A stretch of 64,000 nt of DNA, from assembly GCA_030429625.1 (NCBI GenBank), contig JAUIFA010000006.1, forward strand, positions 1-64,000. Reading direction: 5' to 3'. Numbering within the stretch: the stretch's first letter is position 1; each line of letters begins with the position of its first letter. Positions 26,787 through 37,120 of this stretch are shown one piece after another. This DNA is from Alphaproteobacteria bacterium. GTDB lineage: Bacteria; Pseudomonadota; Alphaproteobacteria; Rickettsiales; UBA8987. The position numbers were made by a program, and so were the translations under genes. Under the pieces are notes generated by a model that saw nothing but the letters and a program-made list of their open reading frames with translations, made no database searches and was not told the origin of the DNA.

Positions 26787-28079
26787 ATGCGATACATCAT
26801 ATTGTTAACATTGCTTTTATTCTGTTTTAATTCTTACGCAACAGACATAGAAGACCTTAGCCAAACGATGGGAGTAAAAACATTATTGGTGGAAGAAGAT
26901 TCTCTTCCTATTGTCTCACTCGAAATGATTTTTCAGAACAGTGGCAGCGCCTATGACCCAGAAAATAAGCAGGGTTTGGCTTACTTAACCGCCGGACTTC
27001 TTGATGAAGGAGCGGGAAAATATGATGCATTGGCTTATAAAAAGAAACTTGAGGAACTTGCAATTCTTTTGTCTTTTGATACAGATAAAGACTCTCTACG
27101 CATTGGCCTAAAGACGTTAAGAAGCAATCTTACTCAGGCCATTGAGATATTAAAAATAGCGCTAATGGAGCCTCACATAGCACCAGAAGCCATTGCCAGA
27201 GAAAAATCTCAAGCCATTGTTGCCATACAAAATGATGAAGAAGATCCCCAAACATTGGCCTCAATGGCATGGAATAAGCTGGCCTATGGCAATCACCCTT
27301 ACGCACAACCTGTCAAAGGCAGTGTAAAGAGTATTAGTAACATTACAAAAGACGATGTTTTAAACTTCCTCAACCGCAATATCAGAAAGTCAAACCTTAT
27401 TATCTCAATAGTGGGTGATGTGGATCAAAAAGATGTTGTAAAATTCTTAACACCTTTTATATCGCCCTTACAAGAAGACCACGTCCCTTCACAGAAAGTC
27501 AGTTACGTAAAAGACTTACCTTATGGCGAAGAGTATTTTCTTTCAAAACCCAACCCTCAATCTTCCATTATTTTTGGTTTAAAAGGTCTGTCCTATAAAG
27601 ATCCTAACTTTTATCCCCTCTATATTCTCAATCATATCATTGGGGGGGGTGGGTTTGAATCTCGTCTGGTTAAAAAGATTCGGGAAGAAAATGGCCTAGC
27701 CTACTCCACCTATTCCTATCTTACAATCGCACGCAACAGCGCTCTTATTAAAGGTTATATTGGAACAAAGAATGAATCTCGACAACAAGCACTTGATTTA
27801 CTGCATGAAATTCTTAATGATATAAAAGAAAACGGAGTGAATGAGGAGGAGTTAAACGCCGCCAAGAGCTATCTAATTGGTTCCTACCCTCTACGAATGG
27901 ACTCAAACAGCAAACTGGCTAGCGGGCTTTCTTTTATCCAATATGAAGCACTGGGACTTGATTTTATGGAAAAAAGAAATGACTATGTTGCCTCGGTTAC
28001 CTTAGAACAGGTTAATAACATAGCACGAAAATTAATCAATCCGGACGATACGATTATCGCAATTGTGGGAGAAAAATGA
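26787..28079 (+). CDS. M16-family protein, non-catalytic partner
   Basis: This 430-residue protein has an N-terminal signal peptide (cleavage near residue 18, NSYA-TD). The zinc motif is absent, with LTAGLLDEG where HxxEH would be. It keeps the C-terminal M16 region (GGGGFESRLVKKIREENG) that contributes substrate contacts. Active/inactive M16 pairs are typical. It starts 11 bp after its partner and overlaps pgi by 4 bp. Confidence 0.9.
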   Translation: MRYIILLTLLLFCFNSYATDIEDLSQTMGVKTLLVEEDSLPIVSLEMIFQNSGSAYDPENKQGLAYLTAGLLDEGAGKYDALAYKKKLEELAILLSFDTDKDSLRIGLKTLRSNLTQAIEILKIALMEPHIAPEAIAREKSQAIVAIQNDEEDPQTLASMAWNKLAYGNHPYAQPVKGSVKSISNITKDDVLNFLNRNIRKSNLIISIVGDVDQKDVVKFLTPFISPLQEDHVPSQKVSYVKDLPYGEEYFLSKPNPQSSIIFGLKGLSYKDPNFYPLYILNHIIGGGGFESRLVKKIREENGLAYSTYSYLTIARNSALIKGYIGTKNESRQQALDLLHEILNDIKENGVNEEELNAAKSYLIGSYPLRMDSNSKLASGLSFIQYEALGLDFMEKRNDYVASVTLEQVNNIARKLINPDDTIIAIVGEK

Positions 28080-29356
28080 GTTATCAACATAACATAGAGA
28101 ATTGTTTTATTCATTCCGCGTTACAAACTGAGTTTAAAACCATGATGCAGGAGCAAATTCCTGTAGCCATAAACACGTTGATAAAGGAAGCCAATTCCGG
28201 CAATCGCCCCCTATTTGATCTGACAGACAGTGCTACTAATTTAGCTCAAATCAACGAATTAGCGGCTCATATAAATGATAATTTCAAACATATGGTTATT
28301 CTTGGCACTGGTGGTTCCACCCTCACGGGACAAGCACTCATTGGCCTAAAAACAATTGAGCGTAAATTCAACCTACCCAAAACCCAGATTCATTTTATGG
28401 ACAATGTGGATCCAGATACATTCAACCATCTGTTAAACAATATAAATTTTAAAGAGACTTGTTTTATTACCATTAGTAAATCTGGCAGCACGTTAGAAAC
28501 TCTTTCACAATTTGCTGTCTGCCTAAAGCAGGCTATCGGTCATCTTGGAGAAGAAAATGTCTCCAAACATTTCTGGATTATTTCTGACCCAAAAGACAAC
28601 CCCTTACGTCGAATTGCCAGCAAACATAACATCACTGCTTTGGAACATGTAGAAAAAATCGGCGGGCGCTTTTCTATTTTTACCAATGTTGGCCTGCTAC
28701 CTGCTGCGGTAACGGGCATGGACATTCACAAAATACAAAAAGGGGCGCAGAATGTTATTGATGGCCTTCGCGATGGATCTAACCTTTCGCCTGCACAAGG
28801 TGCTGTTATCAATATTGTCCTTGAAGACGCTGGGATCAATCAAAATATTCTAATGCCGTATGTAGACCGGCTCAAACCCTTTACCAATTGGTTTAAACAA
28901 ATCTGGGCAGAGAGTTTAGGAAAAAATGGCAAAGGTAGTACTCCTATTCGCGGGATAGGTACACTGGATCAACACAGCCAGCAACAGCTCTATCTGGACG
29001 GCCCAAAAAATAAATTTTTTACCTTTATTATCTACGACCGCACCCATCAGGGAGAGCCGTTTGATAATGATATTCTTAATGATCCGGCCTTAGAATATAT
29101 GCACAACCGTTGTCTTGGGGATGTCATTACCCTTTCCAATGAATCGGTTATTCAAACTTTTACAAAACACTGTCTTCCTGTGCGCACTATCACTATTGAT
29201 AGATTAGATGAAGAAATTCTTGGTGAATTGGCCATGCATTTTATTGTTGAGACGGTACTTTGTGGCTACATACGCGGAATTGATCCTTACGATCAACCTG
29301 CCGTGGAAGACGCTAAAATTCTTGCAAAAATACTGCTGGCAGAGAAGGATTTATAA
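28076..29356 (+). CDS. pgi: Glucose-6-phosphate isomerase (short form)
   Basis: This 426-residue SIS-fold enzyme interconverts glucose-6-P and fructose-6-P. LGTGGSTLTGQAL and ISKSGSTLETLSQF are the sugar-phosphate loops, with EKIGGRFSIFTNVG later. It is shorter than the roughly 550-residue E. coli enzyme, as in several alphaproteobacteria. Its start overlaps the M16 gene (ATGA), and its TAA overlaps the ATG of a small leader ORF (TAATG). Confidence 0.93.
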   Translation: MSYQHNIENCFIHSALQTEFKTMMQEQIPVAINTLIKEANSGNRPLFDLTDSATNLAQINELAAHINDNFKHMVILGTGGSTLTGQALIGLKTIERKFNLPKTQIHFMDNVDPDTFNHLLNNINFKETCFITISKSGSTLETLSQFAVCLKQAIGHLGEENVSKHFWIISDPKDNPLRRIASKHNITALEHVEKIGGRFSIFTNVGLLPAAVTGMDIHKIQKGAQNVIDGLRDGSNLSPAQGAVINIVLEDAGINQNILMPYVDRLKPFTNWFKQIWAESLGKNGKGSTPIRGIGTLDQHSQQQLYLDGPKNKFFTFIIYDRTHQGEPFDNDILNDPALEYMHNRCLGDVITLSNESVIQTFTKHCLPVRTITIDRLDEEILGELAMHFIVETVLCGYIRGIDPYDQPAVEDAKILAKILLAEKDL

Positions 29357-29484
29357 TGCATACTATCTGCCTACTCTCACAAGTCATGGTCAATCAAATT
29401 GCCGCCACATCCCAAAGTGCGCAGCACATGGGTCAGTTTTATGGCCAGCGGCAAAAAAGCTACAAAGGTGAATTGCATGAATAA
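29356..29484 (+). pseudogene. Partial duplicate of the mutL 5' end forming a 42-codon leader ORF
   Basis: The segment 29365-29404 nearly repeats mutL codons 4-17. The ORF starts MHTICLLSQVMVNQIAA, and mutL starts MNNIRLLSQVMVNQIAA. After the duplicated part it continues in unrelated sequence to TAA at 29482-29484, overlapping the mutL ATG (29477) out of frame. AAGGA precedes its ATG. It is either a mutL remnant left by tandem duplication or a translated coupling leader. Confidence 0.7.
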
Positions 29485-31309
29485 CATCCGCCTACTCTCA
29501 CAAGTGATGGTCAATCAAATTGCCGCTGGCGAAGTTATTGAGCGCCCTGCTTCCGCATTAAAAGAGATTGTTGAAAATTCTGTTGATGCCGGAGCAACAA
29601 AAATTGATATTTCGCTACAAAATGGTGGACGTAACCTAATTTCAGTTGTGGATAATGGTTCGGGGATGTCAAAAGAAGAGCTTGAGCTATGCGTGGAACG
29701 TCATGCCACATCAAAACTACCTGACGACGATCTGCTACACATCACATCGTTTGGGTTTCGTGGTGAGGCTCTGCCTTCTATCGGCGCGGTCAGCCGCCTT
29801 TCCATCAGCAGCAAAAAGCAAGGAAACGATGATGCTTGGATGTTAAAGCTTGAAGGGGGTAAAAAATCTGAATCTATTCCAGCTTCAATGAATTATGGAA
29901 CAAAGGTAGAATTACACGACTTATTCTTTGCCACCCCTGCCCGGCTTAAATTTCTTAAAACTGAACGTACCGAACAACAACATGCCGTGGATATGATTGA
30001 ACGCATTGCCATGTCTCATCCGGACATTGCCTTTAGCCTCAACGCCGATGGACGGACAGTCCTTGACCTCCATAACGAACAAGGTGAGCTGTTAGACGCT
30101 CGTCTGCAACGTCTTGAGAAAATTATAGGCAAAGAATTTGCTATGAATGCACTACCAATCCAAAATCAGCGTGATGCTGCAATTTTAACTGGCTTTGCCT
30201 CTGTCCCTACTTACAACAAACGTACCACTGCCTCACAATATTTGTTTGTCAATGGCCGTCCGGTGCGTGACAGACTCCTTCTTGGTGCCATTCGCGGGGC
30301 TTATATGGATTTCCTTGCCAAAGATCGTCATCCCGCAGTGGTACTCTTTCTTGAACTACCATACGAAGAAGTAGACGTAAATGTGCATCCGGCTAAATCA
30401 GAAGTGCGTTTTCGAGACAGTGCCAACATAAGAGGTTTGATTGTAGGCGCGCTGAAACACGCACTGGCCAATGCTGGGCATAAAGCCTCCACTACTGTTG
30501 CCAATGCGGCCTTATCAGCTTTTACTGTGCCAGACAATGCTTCTGATCAACAACGTCTGTTTCAATCCAATTATCATTATCCCTCGGCAAGACAACCTTC
30601 TTCTTACCCATCCACCGGCCATTTAAATGAGAATTATGCCTCCTCATACCAGCAATCGCCTGTACAAATACAGCCCATGGCCAGACAAGCCGAAGAAATG
30701 GCCGATGAAAATATTGCACACCTACAAGAATTTCCTCTTGGAGCAGCACGCTGTCAGTTGCATGAAACCTATATTGTCAGTCAGACTAACAAAAGCATTA
30801 TCATTGTGGATCAACATGCCGCACACGAACGGCTGGTTTATGAAAAAATGAAGAAACATATGGAGCAAGGCACAGCCCCATCACAAAAATTGCTTATTCC
30901 TGAAGTTGTTGAACTTTCAGAGGGGAATGTCAATCGCCTTGAAGAACGCAAAGAACAATTTGCAAAACTTGGACTAGTGTTAGAAAAATTTAGTAACAGT
31001 GCAGTCATTGTTAATGAAACACCAGCAATTCTAGGTGAGGTAAACACAAAAAAATTAATCGAAAACCTTGCCGAAGACATTGCCGAGTCGGGAGAAAATA
31101 TCTCACTGAACGAATCCATTGAACATATTGCTGAAACCATGGCATGCCATGGCAGTGTCCGTGCTGGACGAAGGCTCAACGTGCATGAAATGAATGGTTT
31201 GCTGCGTGAAATGGAAGCCACCCCACATTCAGGACAATGCAACCATGGGCGGCCAACTTACGTTGAACTGGATTTAAAAGACGTAGAAAAATTATTTGGT
31301 AGGCGGTAA
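29477..31309 (+). CDS. mutL: DNA mismatch repair protein MutL (endonuclease type)
   Basis: This 610-residue protein has an N-terminal GHKL ATPase (EIVENSVDAGA, DNGSGM, TSFGFRGEAL) to about residue 330 and a variable linker rich in S, Y and Q. The C-terminal dimerisation domain has the endonuclease motif DQHAAHERLVYE at 445 and the later ACHGS and CNHGRPT metal motifs. It therefore nicks DNA itself, as in organisms lacking MutH. The start at 29477 has AAAGGTG upstream and gives the canonical IAAGEVIERP N-terminus. Confidence 0.96.
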   Translation: MNNIRLLSQVMVNQIAAGEVIERPASALKEIVENSVDAGATKIDISLQNGGRNLISVVDNGSGMSKEELELCVERHATSKLPDDDLLHITSFGFRGEALPSIGAVSRLSISSKKQGNDDAWMLKLEGGKKSESIPASMNYGTKVELHDLFFATPARLKFLKTERTEQQHAVDMIERIAMSHPDIAFSLNADGRTVLDLHNEQGELLDARLQRLEKIIGKEFAMNALPIQNQRDAAILTGFASVPTYNKRTTASQYLFVNGRPVRDRLLLGAIRGAYMDFLAKDRHPAVVLFLELPYEEVDVNVHPAKSEVRFRDSANIRGLIVGALKHALANAGHKASTTVANAALSAFTVPDNASDQQRLFQSNYHYPSARQPSSYPSTGHLNENYASSYQQSPVQIQPMARQAEEMADENIAHLQEFPLGAARCQLHETYIVSQTNKSIIIVDQHAAHERLVYEKMKKHMEQGTAPSQKLLIPEVVELSEGNVNRLEERKEQFAKLGLVLEKFSNSAVIVNETPAILGEVNTKKLIENLAEDIAESGENISLNESIEHIAETMACHGSVRAGRRLNVHEMNGLLREMEATPHSGQCNHGRPTYVELDLKDVEKLFGRR

Positions 31310-31319
31310 ATAAACAGAA

Positions 31320-31937
31320 CTAACTTCCTTCAAGCAGTTTGTTAACTTTCTGTTCTAATTTCTCTAAGAAATATTCCATTCCCTTGCGTGAAATTAATCC
31401 GCCAAAATCAGCACGTTGTGTAGTAACCATGCTCACTCCCTCGCCAATAACATCTGTTAACCTCAACTCGCCGTCTTTCCCCTTATGCAAACGATAATCC
31501 ACCAATATATCTGGCTGACCATTTAAGCCTTCAAGTTTCATTTTTACCAGATAGTTGTTATCATCACTCTGAGTAATGCGTAAAATTTTGAAATCTCTAC
31601 TACCATATTCTTTAAAGCGCGGAACATAACTACGTACCAGATAAACATGGTACAATTCTAAATATTTTTTCATCAGCTCTGGTGAGGTGGTACGTTTATA
31701 TTTTCCTAAAACAAAACCTGCCATCCATTGCGTGTCGACATGTTTGTTAAAAAGAATCTCAAGCTCCTTTTCTTTTTGCTTATCGTCCATGGCTCCGTCA
31801 TTAATGATGGATACCACTTTTGAGCTGATATTATTAACAAAGTTTTCAGCCTCATCCGCTGCCTGCGCTTGCAAAGGCATTATCAGCACGGCAACCAAAA
31901 ACACAGAGAAAAACAGACGCACATTCTTTCCTAACAT
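31320..31937 (-). CDS. mlaC: MlaC/Ttg2D-family phospholipid-binding protein
   Basis: This 205-residue protein has a signal peptide ending AQA near residue 27. The mature domain is MlaC-like (VDTQWMAGFVLGKY, SYVPRFKEYGS, GVSMVTTQRADFG). MlaC carries phospholipid across the periplasm between MlaA and the inner-membrane Mla transporter. It lies 28 bp downstream of mlaA; no mlaDEF genes are in the window. Confidence 0.88.
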   Translation of the reverse strand: MLGKNVRLFFSVFLVAVLIMPLQAQAADEAENFVNNISSKVVSIINDGAMDDKQKEKELEILFNKHVDTQWMAGFVLGKYKRTTSPELMKKYLELYHVYLVRSYVPRFKEYGSRDFKILRITQSDDNNYLVKMKLEGLNGQPDILVDYRLHKGKDGELRLTDVIGEGVSMVTTQRADFGGLISRKGMEYFLEKLEQKVNKLLEGS

Positions 31938-31965
31938 TGCTTAAAACCTTATATGTTTTATGTAT

Positions 31966-32691
31966 TTATTTCTTTATATTTTCTTCACGATGCTGAAAAT
32001 AGGAGCTACGCATGGTCGCATATGGATCAAAGGAATTTTTTTCAACATCGTCGGTAAAATCAAGCATGGCTTCACGTTTACTCACAACCTTTGTTCCCTG
32101 AATCACCGCTATAAGGGGAAATCCTACATATGTAAATGGATTTGTTAAGGTATCCACAACAAGACCAGCCGTATCACGGTTTGTTGAAGAGCCAATAAAT
32201 GGAATCACAAAATAGTTGCTCTTTTTATGCCCCCACACTGCCATCGTCTGACCAAAGTCTTCTTTCACTGGCTCAAGCCCAGCAGCACCAGCAATATCGA
32301 GCATCCCACCAATACCAAAAGTACTGTTAATAACAAAGCGCCAGAAGCTGGTGAAAGCTTTTTCACTCTTTCCTTGCGCTATCGAATTAATAAACACCAC
32401 CGGCTCATTTATATTACTAACCACACTGGAAATACGATTACGTCCCCATTGCGGCACCACCGCGCGATAGCCTCTGGCAAAGGGCGCAAGCACCGCATCA
32501 TCAATTGTCTGATTAAAGCCAAACAATGAGCGGTTTACTTCCTCAATAGAGTCAGGCTCCTCAATAGCCTTACCTGTAATAACAACTGTATCAGAACTGT
32601 CCTCATCCTGCGCCATCACGTCGCCAATAACAAAGATCAAAGCGAATATGAAAAGGACACAATATCTAAAAAACAACACAGTAAATCTCAT
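31966..32691 (-). CDS. mlaA: MlaA/VacJ-family outer-membrane lipid-asymmetry protein
   Basis: This 241-residue protein has an N-terminal signal sequence, then VacJ signatures (EEVNRSLFGFNQTIDDAVLAP, WRFVINSTFGIGG, EDFGQTMAVWG). MlaA removes misplaced phospholipids from the outer leaflet. Unlike E. coli MlaA, no lipobox cysteine follows the hydrophobic segment (the end reads GDVMAQDEDS), so it may be held in the membrane without lipidation. Confidence 0.88.
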   Translation of the reverse strand: MRFTVLFFRYCVLFIFALIFVIGDVMAQDEDSSDTVVITGKAIEEPDSIEEVNRSLFGFNQTIDDAVLAPFARGYRAVVPQWGRNRISSVVSNINEPVVFINSIAQGKSEKAFTSFWRFVINSTFGIGGMLDIAGAAGLEPVKEDFGQTMAVWGHKKSNYFVIPFIGSSTNRDTAGLVVDTLTNPFTYVGFPLIAVIQGTKVVSKREAMLDFTDDVEKNSFDPYATMRSSYFQHREENIKK

Positions 32692-32898
32692 CTAAAAATT
32701 ACAAACCCTATCTCAAAGGATATTATTGCTGATTGTAACGCATTTACAGGAGCCGCTATAGAGTTTTGTAAATATCATTATACACAAATATAAAACATCG
32801 TATTTATAGTTACAAAAAAGTCACAACGTAAATAATCATTGAAGATTGACTCAATATAGGCCAAACTTACGAGCCATATATATAACTACAGAAAACTT

Positions 32899-33801
32899 AT
32901 GACAACAAATAAAACCGCTTTACTATCACGACTGGAAAATTTTAATCCTAGTAATAGACTACATATTTCCTTTGAATTTTTTCCGCCAAAATCTGAAGCG
33001 ATGGAAGCTTCCTTGTGGAACACAATCAAAATTCTTGAACCATTAAAACCGGACTTTGTGTCGGTGACTTATGGTGCGGGAGGCACCACGCGTGATCGAA
33101 CCCATAACACAGTCAAGCGCATCAAAGAAGAAACAACTTTAATTCCTGCGGCTCATTTAACCTGCGTAAATGCAACAACAGAGGAAATTAATCAGGTAGC
33201 GAGGGATTATTGGGACGCTGGGGTAAAACATATTGTTGCCTTGCGTGGGGATGTTCCTGAACATAACGGAAACTACAAGCCCTATCCTGGCGGATACGCC
33301 TATGCATCTGACCTCGTTTCTGGACTAAAAGATGTGGCAGATTTTGAGATCAGTGTTGCTGCTTATCCAGAAACCCATCCCGAAGCCCAAAGCCCTGAAA
33401 AAGACATTGACTATTTAAAGCAAAAAGTTGATGCCGGAGCCTCCCGTGCCATCACTCAGTTTTTCTTAAATGCTGACACCTATCTCTCTTTTTCAGATAA
33501 GTGTTTAGATAAAGGAATTAGTGTCCCGATTGTTCCGGGAATAATTCTGATTAATAATTTTGAACAATTTAAAAAATTTTCGAAGATGTGTGGTACAGAA
33601 ATTCCTAAATGGGTAACCGATTTACTTGATGGACAAGACAATAATCCAACAAATCGGGATATGATTTCGGCCATCATTGCCGTAGAACAATGCCGAATTC
33701 TAAATGAAGCCGGAATTAAGAATTTCCATTTTTATACGTTAAATAAGCCAGACTTAGCTATGACAATCTGTCATATTTTAGGCATACGTCCGCAAAACTA
33801 A
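32899..33801 (+). CDS. metF: 5,10-methylenetetrahydrofolate reductase
   Basis: This 300-residue flavoenzyme supplies 5-methyl-THF for methionine synthesis. It has the family's FEFFPPKSEAME, SVTYGAGGTTRDRT, HIVALRGDVP and GASRAITQFF segments. Length is typical of bacterial MetF. No metE or metH is nearby. The 207-bp upstream gap shows no convincing SAM riboswitch. The next gene is 12 bp downstream. Confidence 0.95.
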   Translation: MTTNKTALLSRLENFNPSNRLHISFEFFPPKSEAMEASLWNTIKILEPLKPDFVSVTYGAGGTTRDRTHNTVKRIKEETTLIPAAHLTCVNATTEEINQVARDYWDAGVKHIVALRGDVPEHNGNYKPYPGGYAYASDLVSGLKDVADFEISVAAYPETHPEAQSPEKDIDYLKQKVDAGASRAITQFFLNADTYLSFSDKCLDKGISVPIVPGIILINNFEQFKKFSKMCGTEIPKWVTDLLDGQDNNPTNRDMISAIIAVEQCRILNEAGIKNFHFYTLNKPDLAMTICHILGIRPQN

Positions 33802-33813
33802 AAAGGGGAAACC

Positions 33814-34551
33814 ATGTTTGAATACGCCATAAAAGGCAATGACATACAATTTGTTGAAATCACCCTTGCTCCGGGACAAACGACTATCGGCGAAACCGGT
33901 GCTATGATGTTTATGGAAGAAGGCATCCAGATGCAAACAAAATTATCTGATGGTTCTGAGGCTGGTTCTGGCCTTCTTGGCTCACTTGTAGGTGCTGCCA
34001 AACGTAAATTGGCAGGAGAAAACTCATTCCTAGGTCACTTTACCAACAACCATGCTAATAAAAACCACTCAGTGACTTTTTCTGCACCTTTCCCCGGACA
34101 CATCATTCCCGTTGACTTGAATGATCTTGGCACACCTATTTTAGCTCAGAAAGGAGCCTTCTTGTGCTGTGCGGAGGGTATTTCTGTGGGTATTGGCTAC
34201 ACAAAGCGTCTGGGCGCAGGATGGATGGGTGGCGAAGGCTTTATCCTACAAAAAATAGAAGGAAGAGGCACAGCCTTTATTCATGCGGGAGGGTCGGTAG
34301 AAACACGCACTTTGGCAGAAAATGAAACTATTTATGTGGATACGGGCAGCATCGTAGCCTTTCAACAAACTGTTGATTTTGATATTCAGATGATTTCAGG
34401 CATCCGAAACGTGATGTTTGGTAATGAAGATATGTTCCTTAGTACACTCACCGGCCCTGGAAAAGTCTGGATTCAATCCATGCCCTATTACCGGCTGGTT
34501 AACACCATTGGTTATATTCTTGCTGGCGGAGATAAAAACAAACGCCCTTAG
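33814..34551 (+). CDS. AIM24 / TIGR00266-like protein
   Basis: This 245-residue soluble beta-rich protein has the family pattern: an opening on [18 protein letters not shown], then [17 protein letters not shown] and [14 protein letters not shown]. Homologues occur in many bacteria and in mitochondrial AIM24, but their biochemical role is not established. AAAAGGGG precedes the start. It may be co-transcribed with metF. Its 3' end overlaps the convergent leuD by 4 bp. Confidence 0.85.
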   Translation: MFEYAIKGNDIQFVEITLAPGQTTIGETGAMMFMEEGIQMQTKLSDGSEAGSGLLGSLVGAAKRKLAGENSFLGHFTNNHANKNHSVTFSAPFPGHIIPVDLNDLGTPILAQKGAFLCCAEGISVGIGYTKRLGAGWMGGEGFILQKIEGRGTAFIHAGGSVETRTLAENETIYVDTGSIVAFQQTVDFDIQMISGIRNVMFGNEDMFLSTLTGPGKVWIQSMPYYRLVNTIGYILAGGDKNKRP

Positions 34552-35153
34552 GCAAAAAGCCACGGGGTGTTTTTTCTTGCCTGTTGTTCAAAGGCAGTTA
34601 TCTGCGCTTCTTTTTCCAGCGTCAAACTGATATCGTCCAGCCCATTTAACAAGCAATGCTTACGGAAAGGATCAATCTCAAAATGATATTCCATATTGTT
34701 GGTTCTGATTTTTTGTGATTTAAGGTCAACAGTGATTTCAGGGTGATCTCCACCAGCAAACTTACTGATTTCCGCAACTTTATCTTCCGGCAAACTCACG
34801 GGCAAAATTCCGTTCTTAAAACAGTTGTTATAAAAAATATCAGCAAAGCTTGGTGCAATGATGCAACGAATACCAAAATCAGCAATGGCCCAAGGCGCAT
34901 GTTCACGGCTGGAACCACAACCAAAATTATCCCCCGCAACTAAAATTTTTGCCTGACGATATGGCTCTTTGTTCAAAACAAAATTTGGATTTTCTGACCC
35001 GTCATCTTTGAAACGCATTTCGTCAAATAAATTAGCGCCCAGACCTGTACGCTTGATTGTCTTTAAAAATAATTTAGGGATAATCATATCCGTATCAATG
35101 TTAACAATCGGTAATGGAGCCATCACACCGCTTAATTGAGTAAATTTTTCCAT
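34548..35153 (-). CDS. leuD: 3-isopropylmalate dehydratase small subunit
   Basis: This 201-residue swivel-domain subunit has the substrate-binding [17 protein letters not shown] and DTDMIIPK motifs. With LeuC it isomerises 2-isopropylmalate to 3-isopropylmalate in leucine synthesis. It follows leuC by 14 bp. Confidence 0.96.
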   Translation of the reverse strand: MEKFTQLSGVMAPLPIVNIDTDMIIPKLFLKTIKRTGLGANLFDEMRFKDDGSENPNFVLNKEPYRQAKILVAGDNFGCGSSREHAPWAIADFGIRCIIAPSFADIFYNNCFKNGILPVSLPEDKVAEISKFAGGDHPEITVDLKSQKIRTNNMEYHFEIDPFRKHCLLNGLDDISLTLEKEAQITAFEQQARKNTPWLFA

Positions 35154-35167
35154 GATATTATTCCCTC

Positions 35168-36589
35168 CTATAACAACTCACGTACGTCCGCTAAATGTCC
35201 AGCAATCGCTGCTGCCGCTGCCATAGCAGGGCTAACCAAATGGGTACGACCACCACGCCCCTGACGGCCTTCAAAATTACGGTTTGAGGTAGAAGCCGCA
35301 CGCTCTTCCGGACTCAAACGATCATCATTCATCGCCAAACACATAGAACAACCTGGTTCCCGCCAGTCAAAACCGGCTTCGATTAATATTTTATCCAAGC
35401 CCTCAGCCTCAGCCTGTTCTTTGACCAAACCAGAACCCGGAACTACCATGGCACGTTTGACCGTGACCTTACGACCTTTGGCAATTTCAGCCACCGCGCG
35501 TATGTCTTCAATCCGCCCGTTGGTGCACGACCCAATAAACACCGTATCAACGTTAATGTCGGTTAGTTTTTGACCGGCTTTGATACCCATATATTCCAAC
35601 GCACGTTCTTTAGATTGACGCACAAATTCATCTTTAATGTCTGCCGGATTTGGTACAACACCGTCAATCGGCACTACGTCCTCAGGGCTGGTTCCCCACG
35701 TCACTAATGGAGCTATCTCATTGATATCAATAGTAATTACCTTATCAAACTGGGCACCATCATCACTGTGGAATTGACTCCAATAGGCGACCGCATCGTC
35801 CCATTCTTCTGCTGGTGGACTCATCGGACGACCTTTAATATAATCAAAAACCTTCTGGTCTGGTGCGATCAAACCCGCACGTGCGCCCGCCTCAATCGAC
35901 ATGTTACACACGGTCATTCGGCCTTCAATGGATAAATCTTTGATCGCCTGTCCGGCGTATTCAATCACATAGCCAGTCCCACCGGCAGTACCCAATCTGC
36001 CAATAATAGAAAGGGCAATGTCTTTAGAGGTGATCCCCGCATGTAGTGAGCCAACAATTTCGACCTTCATGTTTTTGGATTTACTCTGGATCAAGGTTTG
36101 CGTGGCCAGCACATGTTCCACTTCAGAAGTACCAATCCCATGCGCCAAAGCACCAAAAGCACCGTGGGTGGAGGTGTGACTATCACCACAGACAATAACC
36201 ATACCCGGCTGGGTAAAGCCTTGCTCTGGCCCCATCACGTGAACAACACCCTGACGTTTGTCCATCAAACCAATATACGGTACTCCAAATTCTTTGCAGT
36301 TATTGTCCAACGCATCCACCTGCGTACGTGAAACTTCGTCCTTAATTCCGCCCGCACGCGCTGCCGTGGGAACATTATGATCTGCTACGGCAAGGGTGGC
36401 TTCTGGACGACGTACTTTGCGGCCAGAGAGACGCAATCCCTCAAATGCCTGCGGGCTGGTAACCTCATGCACCAATTGATGGTCCACATACAGCAAGGTA
36501 GAGTCCGCAGTTTGATCAACAATATGGCTCTCCCATATCTTATCATACAGGGTACGTGGTTTTGCATTATCAGAATTTTGTAACATCAT
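35168..36589 (-). CDS. leuC: 3-isopropylmalate dehydratase large subunit
   Basis: This 473-residue aconitase-family protein has [4Fe-4S] ligands in GSCTNGR and GCSMCLAMN, plus [13 protein letters not shown]. Its cluster would depend on the ISC machinery encoded in this window. Two consecutive ATG codons (36589, 36586) follow GAGGAAAG; either may be used. It lies downstream of rplS after a terminator-like hairpin. Confidence 0.96.
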   Translation of the reverse strand: MMLQNSDNAKPRTLYDKIWESHIVDQTADSTLLYVDHQLVHEVTSPQAFEGLRLSGRKVRRPEATLAVADHNVPTAARAGGIKDEVSRTQVDALDNNCKEFGVPYIGLMDKRQGVVHVMGPEQGFTQPGMVIVCGDSHTSTHGAFGALAHGIGTSEVEHVLATQTLIQSKSKNMKVEIVGSLHAGITSKDIALSIIGRLGTAGGTGYVIEYAGQAIKDLSIEGRMTVCNMSIEAGARAGLIAPDQKVFDYIKGRPMSPPAEEWDDAVAYWSQFHSDDGAQFDKVITIDINEIAPLVTWGTSPEDVVPIDGVVPNPADIKDEFVRQSKERALEYMGIKAGQKLTDINVDTVFIGSCTNGRIEDIRAVAEIAKGRKVTVKRAMVVPGSGLVKEQAEAEGLDKILIEAGFDWREPGCSMCLAMNDDRLSPEERAASTSNRNFEGRQGRGGRTHLVSPAMAAAAAIAGHLADVRELL

Positions 36590-36621
36590 CTTTCCTCAAC
36601 GATTCACTAGATCATACACAG

Positions 36622-36661
36622 CAAAAAACGGTGCTTGGCGAGGGTTAAAGCCGCCAAACAA
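36622..36661 (-). terminator. Candidate terminator between rplS and leuC
   Basis: On the minus strand TTGGCG pairs with CGCCAA around an 11-nt loop. GTG/CAC pairs extend the stem, and a T6 run follows at 36628-36623. It would separate the ribosomal-protein operon from leuCD. Confidence 0.6.
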
Positions 36662-36690
36662 CACCATCTTTCACATAAAAGTTGATAAGG

Positions 36691-37056
36691 TTATTTAGCG
36701 TCTCTTTTTTCCGCAATACGGGCAGCTTTACCTTGCAGTTCACGCATGTAATAAAGCTTAGCACGACGAACAATACCACGACGCACCAGAACAATGGAGT
36801 CAACACGTGGAGAATATAACGGGAACACACGCTCCACGCCTTCACCGTGACTGATTTTACGCACTGTAAAGGAAGAGTTCAGTCCACGATTCTTGCGTGC
36901 AATACACACACCTTCATAAGCCTGAATACGTTCTTTATTCCCTTCAACAATACGGACATTCACACGTACTGTATCGCCTGCGCCAAATTCAGGAATTTGC
37001 TTCCCTTCGGTCAATTTAGCCAACTGCTCTTGTTCAAATTTTTCTAAAGCGTTCAT
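36691..37056 (-). CDS. rplS: 50S ribosomal protein L19
   Basis: This 121-residue protein has the L19 pattern: [29 protein letters not shown], and [15 protein letters not shown]. It sits at the 30S-50S interface. It is the last gene of the rpsP-rimM-trmD-rplS operon, 64 bp after trmD. Confidence 0.97.
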   Translation of the reverse strand: MNALEKFEQEQLAKLTEGKQIPEFGAGDTVRVNVRIVEGNKERIQAYEGVCIARKNRGLNSSFTVRKISHGEGVERVFPLYSPRVDSIVLVRRGIVRRAKLYYMRELQGKAARIAEKRDAK

Positions 37057-37120
37057 TTTATATACCTTACATATAAGTATTTATATGGGCTTCATTCCTA
37101 CATGTACCGTAGAATAAGTA

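Noticed and set aside
32692-32898. SAM riboswitch upstream of metF
   Set aside because: No paired helices or conserved cores of SAM-I or SAM-II type could be recognised in this AT-rich 207-bp gap.
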